From CAZUFB01 sp048173955 (GTDB taxonomy: Bacteria; Actinomycetota; Coriobacteriia; Coriobacteriales; UMGS124), in contig DBEYOB010000030.1 in assembly GCA_048173955.1 (NCBI GenBank), positions 1 to 7,776 of the forward strand: a DNA stretch of 7,776 nucleotides. Direction: 5' to 3'. The notes beneath the pieces are model-generated. The model saw only the letters and a list, made by a program, of their open reading frames with translations. It was not told the DNA's origin and searched no databases. The translations under genes were made by a program, and so were the position numbers. Positions 1 through 5,232 of this stretch are shown piece after piece. How positions within the stretch are numbered: position 1 is the stretch's first letter; the number at the start of each line of letters is the position of its first letter.

Positions 1-1
1 C

Positions 2-328
2 GCCCCCGCCCCGCAGCGCGCCGCCCGTCCCGCGGGCAGCCCGTCCTGCGAGCTCGTCGACACGAGCAGCGGGCGCACCTGGCGCATCGGCGTTCCGTCC
101 ACCGTCATCGGCCGCGACGAGTCGAGCGCCGACCTCGTGCTCAACGACACCAACGTGAGCCGCAGGCACGCCGAGCTCAAGCGCGGCGACGACGGCCGCT
201 GGCACATCGCCGACCTGGGGTCGACCAACGGCACCCGCGTCAACGGCATGCGCGTGACCGAATACGACCTTGCGAGCGGGGACACCGTCACCATGGGCCT
301 CGTCACGCTCGAGTTCAGGGAGCTGTAA
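2..328 (+). CDS. fhaA: FHA-domain protein, C-terminal part (FhaA-like), 5' end outside window
   Basis: This is the 3' end of a longer gene; 108 codons are visible and the frame is open to the window edge. Visible residues 1-17 are an Ala/Pro/Arg-rich linker. Residues about 18-106 form a complete FHA (forkhead-associated) domain, with an IGR motif at 36-38, the SRRH phosphopeptide-binding signature at 53-56, GSTNGT at 73-78 and a following VNG. FHA domains bind phosphothreonine peptides. In Actinobacteria the first gene of this cluster, fhaA, has an N-terminal DUF3662 domain, a linker and one C-terminal FHA domain, and the visible part fits that tail. The identity as FhaA rests on gene order, because the N-terminal domain is not in the window. 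A GTG at 137 lies inside the FHA domain and is not a credible start. The next gene begins 3 nt after the stop, which suggests one operon. Confidence 0.85.
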   Translation, partial: APAPQRAARPAGSPSCELVDTSSGRTWRIGVPSTVIGRDESSADLVLNDTNVSRRHAELKRGDDGRWHIADLGSTNGTRVNGMRVTEYDLASGDTVTMGLVTLEFREL

Positions 329-331
329 CCC

Positions 332-745
332 ATGCCCGCCATGGTGCTGTTCGTCGGACGCATCCTCCTGGTGGTGGCGCTGTTCCTGTTCCTGTTCGCC
401 ATCATGAAGACCGGGGTCGGCCTGGTGAAGGGCCAGCGCAGCGACGCGGCCATCTGGTCGGTCGACATCGTCGAGGGCCCCTCCGAGGTCAGGGGCGGCC
501 ACGTCGACATCCTGGGGCCCACCGTCGTGGGGCGCTCGCCCGGGGCCGACATCGTCCTGCCCGGCGCCTACGTCAGCGGGCGCCACGCCCGGTTCACGCC
601 CCAGGGCCCCGCCCTGGTGGTCGAGGACCTCAACTCCATGAACGGCACCATGGCCAACGGCCGGCCGCTCGTCGGCCCGACCGTCCTGCACGACGGCGAC
701 CTTGTCCAGATCGGTGACACCGCGATACGGGTGACGCGACAATGA
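332..745 (+). CDS. fhaB: Small membrane-anchored FHA protein (FhaB-like)
   Basis: The product is 137 aa, close to the roughly 155 aa of mycobacterial FhaB. Residues 4-24 are a hydrophobic N-terminal segment followed by basic residues (K26, K33, R36), so it is probably a membrane anchor with the FHA domain in the cytoplasm. The FHA domain spans about 57-135, with VGR at 66-68, SGRH at 82-85 and NSMNGT at 101-106. The last motif usually reads (G/N)STNGT, so Met replaces the usual Thr, while the following Asn is kept. The expected role is to bind phosphothreonine on proteins phosphorylated by the PASTA kinase and bring them to the envelope-synthesis machinery. A good Shine-Dalgarno, AGGGAG at 317-322, lies 9 nt before the ATG. 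The end overlaps the phosphatase start as ATGA, a classic sign of translational coupling. Confidence 0.88.
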   Translation: MPAMVLFVGRILLVVALFLFLFAIMKTGVGLVKGQRSDAAIWSVDIVEGPSEVRGGHVDILGPTVVGRSPGADIVLPGAYVSGRHARFTPQGPALVVEDLNSMNGTMANGRPLVGPTVLHDGDLVQIGDTAIRVTRQ

Positions 746-2343
746 ACGACGAACCGAACCCCCACGGCCCGGCAGGCGCGACCCCCGAGGCCGACACCGC
801 ACATGCCCCCGACCCGCACGAGGCCGACGCCCGCGACGCACTCGCGGCGCTGGCGACCGACGAGGGCGCCCGCGAGGTCGAAGACCCCGACCCCGCGACC
901 CTCACCTCGCCCTCCCCGCAGCTCGAGGACATCCCCGACAGCCTGCCGCATCCCGCAGCGCCGGAACCCGCGGGCGCGCAGGGGGCCGACGCCCCCGGCA
1001 CCGCGGCATCCCCGCGCCCGCTGCCTCCCCACGCCTTCGACGACGGCCCCGTGGAGCATCGCGACGACGCCCCCGGCACCGCCGACGCCGAGACGACCGC
1101 CGAGATCGACCGCATAGAGCTCGCCGCGCTCATGGTCGAGGGGGCGAACCCCTCCCAGACCATGCCGTTCGCGCCGGTCCAGCAGGCAACCCCGCCCCGC
1201 GCCGCAACCACCGAGCGCATCTCGGGGGCGGCCAAGGCCACGGGCTCGCTCGCCTGGGGATCGCGCACCGACGTCGGCTGCATCCGCTCGCACAACGAGG
1301 ACTCCTTCGTCGTGCGCTTCCCGCTGTTCGCCGTCGCCGACGGCATGGGCGGGCACGCGGCCGGCGAGGTCGCCAGCACCATCGCCGTCTCGACCCTGGC
1401 GGCGTCCGCCCCCTCAACCCCCGACCCCGCCGGCCTGGCGGCCTCCATCGAGGAGGCGAACCGCGCCGTGATCGAGGGCGCGCAGAGCGGCCTAGGGCGC
1501 CCCGGCATGGGGACGACCTGCACGGCCGTCGTCATCGACGGTCAGCAGATGGCCGTGGGGCACGTGGGCGACTCGCGCTGCTACCTGCTCCACGCCGGGC
1601 AGCTCGTGCGCGTCACGCACGACCACTCCTACGTCGAGGAGCTCGTCGCCGCAGGCGAGATCACACCCGAAGAGGCGCGCATCCACCCCAACCGCTCGAT
1701 CATCACGCGCGCGCTGGGCAGCGACCCGGCCATGAAGGCCGACAGCTTCACGATCGACGTGGCGCGCGGCGACCGCGTGCTGCTGTGCTCCGACGGCCTG
1801 TCGTCGATGATCACCGACGACGTGATCGAGGAGGCCATGGTCACCTCGGTCGCCCCGCAGGCCTGCGCCGACGCCCTGGTCGACCTCGCCCTGGCCGCCG
1901 GCGGGCACGACAACGTGACCTGCGTCGTCGTCGACGTCAAGGACGACGGCGTCGCGTCGCGCGCGTTCAAGATGCGCCTGCGCAACATCGCCATCGGCCT
2001 CGCCATCGCCGTGGCGATCCTCCTGGTCGCCTGGCTCGGGCTCTGGGGCATCGCGCAGCGCTACTGGTACCTCGCCGACGAAGACGGCTACGTCGCGCTC
2101 TACCACGGCATCCCCGGGCTTCCGTCCGCGCTGGGGCTCAACAACCTCGAGGAGACGACATCGGTCGAGACCGACGACCTCAGCGACGCGGTGGGCCAGC
2201 GCCTGCTCGACGGCATCATGTGCGACAGCGAGGAGGAGGCGCGCGCCCTCATCGAGGACTACCGGAGCCAGATAGCCGAGTCGGGCGCGCTCTACCGCGA
2301 GGTCGTCCCCGCTTCGATCGGGTCGTCCGAGGGGGGTGCGTAG
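742..2343 (+). CDS. pstP: PP2C-family Ser/Thr protein phosphatase with membrane segment (PstP-like)
   Basis: The product is 533 aa and would remove phosphate from Ser/Thr residues phosphorylated by the cluster's kinase. Residues 1-168 are Pro/Ala/Asp/Glu-rich and probably disordered. The PP2C catalytic domain runs about 169-400: RSHNED at 182-187, ADGMGGHAAGE at 199-209 (metal ligand D200), GMGTTC at 255-260, GDSR at 276-279, SDG at 350-352 (D351) and GGHDN at 387-391 (D390). These are the conserved Mg/Mn-binding positions, so it should be active. Residues about 414-438 are a transmembrane helix. Residues 439-533 are a small extracytoplasmic domain starting YWYLADEDGYVALYHG, like the external domain of actinobacterial PstP. 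Mycobacterial PstP has its catalytic domain at the N-terminus, so the extension is unusual. I keep the ATG at 742 because it overlaps the fhaB stop and the extension has strong GC-ending codons in this frame. Internal ATGs at codons 131 and 141 are less likely starts. Confidence 0.93.
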   Translation: MNDEPNPHGPAGATPEADTAHAPDPHEADARDALAALATDEGAREVEDPDPATLTSPSPQLEDIPDSLPHPAAPEPAGAQGADAPGTAASPRPLPPHAFDDGPVEHRDDAPGTADAETTAEIDRIELAALMVEGANPSQTMPFAPVQQATPPRAATTERISGAAKATGSLAWGSRTDVGCIRSHNEDSFVVRFPLFAVADGMGGHAAGEVASTIAVSTLAASAPSTPDPAGLAASIEEANRAVIEGAQSGLGRPGMGTTCTAVVIDGQQMAVGHVGDSRCYLLHAGQLVRVTHDHSYVEELVAAGEITPEEARIHPNRSIITRALGSDPAMKADSFTIDVARGDRVLLCSDGLSSMITDDVIEEAMVTSVAPQACADALVDLALAAGGHDNVTCVVVDVKDDGVASRAFKMRLRNIAIGLAIAVAILLVAWLGLWGIAQRYWYLADEDGYVALYHGIPGLPSALGLNNLEETTSVETDDLSDAVGQRLLDGIMCDSEEEARALIEDYRSQIAESGALYREVVPASIGSSEGGA

Positions 2344-2346
2344 CGC

Positions 2347-5127
2347 ATGGGCGTGCGCCGCAACACAGAACTGCTGCTGCTCGTGGCCGGCGCCGTCCCG
2401 GTGTTCCTGCTGTACGCGCTCTACGTGGTCCAGCAGGGAAACGCGCTCGGGTTCTCGACCCTGATCGTCCCCATCGGCCTCGCCGTCGCCTTCGCGGCGG
2501 CGCACGTCGCGGTGCGCTTCCTCGCCCCCGGCGCCGACCCGGCCATCCTGCCCATCGTCTTCGTGCTCTCGGGCATCGGTATCACGTTTGTGGCGCGGCT
2601 CGCCCCCGACCTCGCGACGCGGCAGGTGATATGGCTCTTCATCTCGGTCGCCGCCATGGTCGCGGCGCTCGTCGCGGTGCGCAACCTCGACAAACTCGCG
2701 CGCTACAAGTACACCCTGGGCGCCCTGGGCGTCGTGCTGCTCGTCCTGCCCATCTTCGTCGGCTTCGAGCAGTCGGGCGCCAAACTGTGGATCAGCGTAT
2801 TCGGCCTGTTCAGCTTCCAGCCCGGCGAGCTCGCCAAGGTGCTCGTCATCGTCTTCCTCGCGAGCTTCCTCTCAGAGAACCGCGAGCTGCTCAGCATCGG
2901 CGTGCGCACAGTGCTCGGCGTCAAGATCCCTCGCCTGCGCATGCTCCTGCCGCTGCTCGCCATGTGGCTCATCTCGCTGGCCATCGTCGTGTGGGAGCGC
3001 GACCTGGGCAGCGCCCTGCTGTTCTTCACGATCTTCCTCGTCATGCTCTACGTGGCGACAGGGCGCTGGTTCTACCCCATCGTCGCCGCCATGCTGCTCG
3101 TGGTCGGCGGCGTGGCTGCCTACCACGTCTTCGGCCACGTGAAGGTGCGCATCGACACGTGGATCGACCCCTTCGCCGACCCCAGCGACACCGGCTATCA
3201 GATCTGCCAGTCGCTCTACTCGCTCGCCGACGGCGGTCTGTTCGGCACCGGCATCGGCCAGGGCATGGCCGACCTGGTGCCCGTGGTCGAGAGCGACTTC
3301 ATCTTCTCCGCCATCGGCGAGGAGATGGGTCTGCTCGGCGGTTCGGCGGTCCTGCTGCTGTTCATGCTGTTCGCCGTGCGCGGCCTGCTCACGGCCGCCC
3401 GCGCCCGCAGCGACCTCGCCGCGTTCATGGCGGTCGGCCTCACCGCCTCGGTGAGCCTGCAGGCCTTCATCATCGTGGGCGGTGTGACCCGCCTCATCCC
3501 CATGACCGGCATCACCCTGCCCTTCATGAGCCAGGGCGGCACCTCGCTGCTTGCGAGCTTCATCGCCGTCGGCCTGCTCCTGCGCTGCGGCGACGAGGGG
3601 ACCGGCACCCAGGTCGAGATCGAGGGCGCGGGCGTCTCGGCGCGCAACGCCCTGGGCACCCACCTCGAGACCCCCGAGAGCGGCGTGCTCGGCCGTCGGG
3701 CGCTCTCGAAGCGCCTCACGGTCCTCACGTGGCTCTTCACGGCCCTGTTCGCCGCGCTCATCGCCAACCTCGCCTACGTCCAGGTCGTCCAGGCCGACAG
3801 CATCAAGTCGATGACCTCGAACAACCACACCATCGCGCGGCGGGCCTACGTGGAGCGCGGCAGCATCCTCACGAGCGACGGCGTCATCCTGGCCGAGAGC
3901 GTGCGCCAGGAGAACGGGACCTACACGCGCAGCTATCCGCAGGGCACCCTGGCCGCGCACACCGTGGGCTACATCAGCACCCAGTACGGATCGACCGGCA
4001 TCGAGGCCGCCTACGACGACGTCCTGACCGGGCAGGAGAGCTACGCGAACTGGCACGACGCCTTCAACTCGCTCGCCGGCGTCGACGCCTCCGGCAACGA
4101 CGTGGTGCTCACCATCAACTCGCGCATCCAGGCTGCGGCCGAGGCCGCGCTCGAGGGACGCGTGGGCGCCATCGTGGTGCTCGACCCCAAGACCGGGGCC
4201 GTGCTCGCCAAGGCATCCTCGCCCACCTACTCCAACGACCAGCTCACCGACCTGCTCGCCAACGGCGGCGAGAACGCGCCCCTGTTCGACCGCACCACGC
4301 AGGCGCTCTACACGCCGGGGTCGACCTTCAAGGTCGTCACGCTCGCCGCCGCCCTCGAAAGCGGCGTCGCGACGCTCGACAGCGTCTACGCCGCGCCCGC
4401 CTCGATCGAGATCGGCGGCGGCCAGGTCACCAACTACAACATGGCCGACTACGGCGAGCTCGACCTGCGCACGGCCTTCGCCTACTCGAGCAACACCGTG
4501 TTCGGCCAGCTCGCGACCCAGATCGGGGCGGAGGCGCTCGTGGCGACCGCCCGCGCCTTCGGCTACGGCAGCTCGGTGGGGGTGGGGTTCACCACCGTGG
4601 CGTCGCTCATGCCCGACCCGGCCGAGATGACCGAGTGGGAGACCGCCTGGGCGGGGGCCGGCCAGCCCGTCGGCCAGCACGAGAGCCCGGCGGGGCCGCA
4701 GTCGACCGTGATGCAGAACGCCATGGTCGCCGCGGCGATCGCCAACGGGGGCGTCCTCATGGAGCCCTACGTGGTCCAAGGCGTCACCGACGCCAACGGC
4801 AGCTACATCAGCACGACCCAACCCCACGCGCTCGGCCAGACCTGCTCGGCCGCCGTCGCCGAACAGGTCGGCAGCGCCATGCTCTCGACGGTCAGCGAGG
4901 GCACCGGCGCCGCGGCGGCCATCGCGGGCGTCGACGTCGCCGGCAAGACCGGCACGGCCGAGACGAGCGGTGAGCAGCCCGACGCGTGGTTCATCGGATA
5001 TGCACCCTACGAGACCCCCGTGGCCGCGATCGCCGTGGTCATCGAGGACGACGGCGAGCACACGGCCACGAACGTCGCGGGTGACGTTCTGCAGACGTGC
5101 GTCGACGTGTTGGGGACCGGTGAGTAA
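2347..5127 (+). CDS. rodA-pbpA: SEDS peptidoglycan polymerase fused to class B penicillin-binding protein (RodA-PbpA fusion)
   Basis: The 926-aa protein joins two cell-wall enzymes. Residues 1-413 are a FtsW/RodA/SpoVE (SEDS) glycosyltransferase with about 12 predicted membrane helices. Actinobacterial RodA signatures include WERDLGSALLFF (216-227), DPFADPSDTGYQ (274-285), ESDFIFSAIGEEMG (315-328, D317 probably the conserved catalytic Asp) and PFMSQGGTS (392-400). A cytoplasmic linker (about 414-456) leads to helix 13 (about 457-478), whose ANLAYVQVVQAD ending (473-484) resembles the start of PbpA. An even helix count in the SEDS part puts helix 13 in the right orientation to export the C-terminal domain. 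The PBP part has RGSILTSDG (504-512), SxxK at S659-K662, SxN at S714-N716 and KTGT at 867-870, so the transpeptidase looks intact. Its length is about that of free PbpA. It starts 3 nt after the phosphatase stop, with GAGGGGGG at 2329-2336 as Shine-Dalgarno. SEDS type (RodA versus FtsW) is judged from gene order and motifs. Confidence 0.93.
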   Translation: MGVRRNTELLLLVAGAVPVFLLYALYVVQQGNALGFSTLIVPIGLAVAFAAAHVAVRFLAPGADPAILPIVFVLSGIGITFVARLAPDLATRQVIWLFISVAAMVAALVAVRNLDKLARYKYTLGALGVVLLVLPIFVGFEQSGAKLWISVFGLFSFQPGELAKVLVIVFLASFLSENRELLSIGVRTVLGVKIPRLRMLLPLLAMWLISLAIVVWERDLGSALLFFTIFLVMLYVATGRWFYPIVAAMLLVVGGVAAYHVFGHVKVRIDTWIDPFADPSDTGYQICQSLYSLADGGLFGTGIGQGMADLVPVVESDFIFSAIGEEMGLLGGSAVLLLFMLFAVRGLLTAARARSDLAAFMAVGLTASVSLQAFIIVGGVTRLIPMTGITLPFMSQGGTSLLASFIAVGLLLRCGDEGTGTQVEIEGAGVSARNALGTHLETPESGVLGRRALSKRLTVLTWLFTALFAALIANLAYVQVVQADSIKSMTSNNHTIARRAYVERGSILTSDGVILAESVRQENGTYTRSYPQGTLAAHTVGYISTQYGSTGIEAAYDDVLTGQESYANWHDAFNSLAGVDASGNDVVLTINSRIQAAAEAALEGRVGAIVVLDPKTGAVLAKASSPTYSNDQLTDLLANGGENAPLFDRTTQALYTPGSTFKVVTLAAALESGVATLDSVYAAPASIEIGGGQVTNYNMADYGELDLRTAFAYSSNTVFGQLATQIGAEALVATARAFGYGSSVGVGFTTVASLMPDPAEMTEWETAWAGAGQPVGQHESPAGPQSTVMQNAMVAAAIANGGVLMEPYVVQGVTDANGSYISTTQPHALGQTCSAAVAEQVGSAMLSTVSEGTGAAAAIAGVDVAGKTGTAETSGEQPDAWFIGYAPYETPVAAIAVVIEDDGEHTATNVAGDVLQTCVDVLGTGE

Positions 5128-5232
5128 GTTGGACGGTCGGACTTTGCACTCCACGGACAGGGAACTTCGCCCCCGCAGCGGCGCTTTGGCGTCCCGGAGG
5201 GCATGCGGGCAGATCGATGGGAGCGTGTTGCA
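5128..5232 (+). other. Intergenic gap between rodA-pbpA and pknB
   Basis: This 105-bp segment is the only appreciable non-coding gap in the cluster; the other junctions are 3 nt apart or overlap. It lies where pknA occurs in mycobacterial clusters. I see no convincing -35/-10 pair: TTGGAC at 5129-5134 and TTGCAC at 5144-5149 have no good -10 partner. There is no terminator with a T-tract. GGGA (5160-5163) and CGCC (5168-5171) could pair with TCCC (5192-5195) and GGCG (5188-5191), but the stem is bulged and of a kind expected by chance at this GC. A promoter or processing site for the kinase gene is possible but not shown. Confidence 0.5.
5219..5223 (+). promoter_or_regulatory. Ribosome binding site that decides the pknB start
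   Basis: GGGAG lies 9 nt before the ATG at 5233, an ideal spacing. The alternative upstream in-frame ATG at 5203 has GGAGG at 5196-5200, but only 2 nt away, which is too close for efficient initiation. The 10 residues the longer form would add (MRADRWERVA) do not look like part of a kinase domain. Confidence 0.7.

Noticed and set aside
137..328. Separate 63-aa gene starting at GTG 137
   Set aside because: The frame is open to the window edge and the start would cut an FHA domain before its arginine-bearing IGR motif; it is part of the truncated upstream gene.
568..2505. Several overlapping minus-strand open frames opposite fhaB and the phosphatase
   Set aside because: They are low-complexity, composition-biased translations antisense to a gene with intact PP2C motifs; no independent support.
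1785..4973. 1062-codon open frame on the plus strand in another frame
   Set aside because: It is overwhelmingly Arg/Pro/His/Ala with no domain, spans the phosphatase-fusion boundary, and is fully explained by the third-position GC bias of the genes it overlaps.
5129..5195. Promoter-like hexamers and a bulged stem in the pbpA-pknB gap
   Set aside because: TTGGAC and TTGCAC have no -10 partner at 16-18 nt. A GGAAC at 5161 lacks an ECF-type -10 at proper distance. The stem is short, bulged and expected by chance at this GC.
5201..5206. Palindrome GCATGC before pknB, also at 246-251 and twice in the hairpin near 7726-7753
   Set aside because: A 6-bp palindrome occurring four times in 7.8 kb, once inside a coding region, is not enough to suggest a regulator site.
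5203..5232. Upstream ATG for the kinase, adding 10 residues
   Set aside because: Its GGAGG is only 2 nt away, while the ATG at 5233 has GGGAG at 9 nt. The added residues show no kinase similarity. It cannot be fully excluded.
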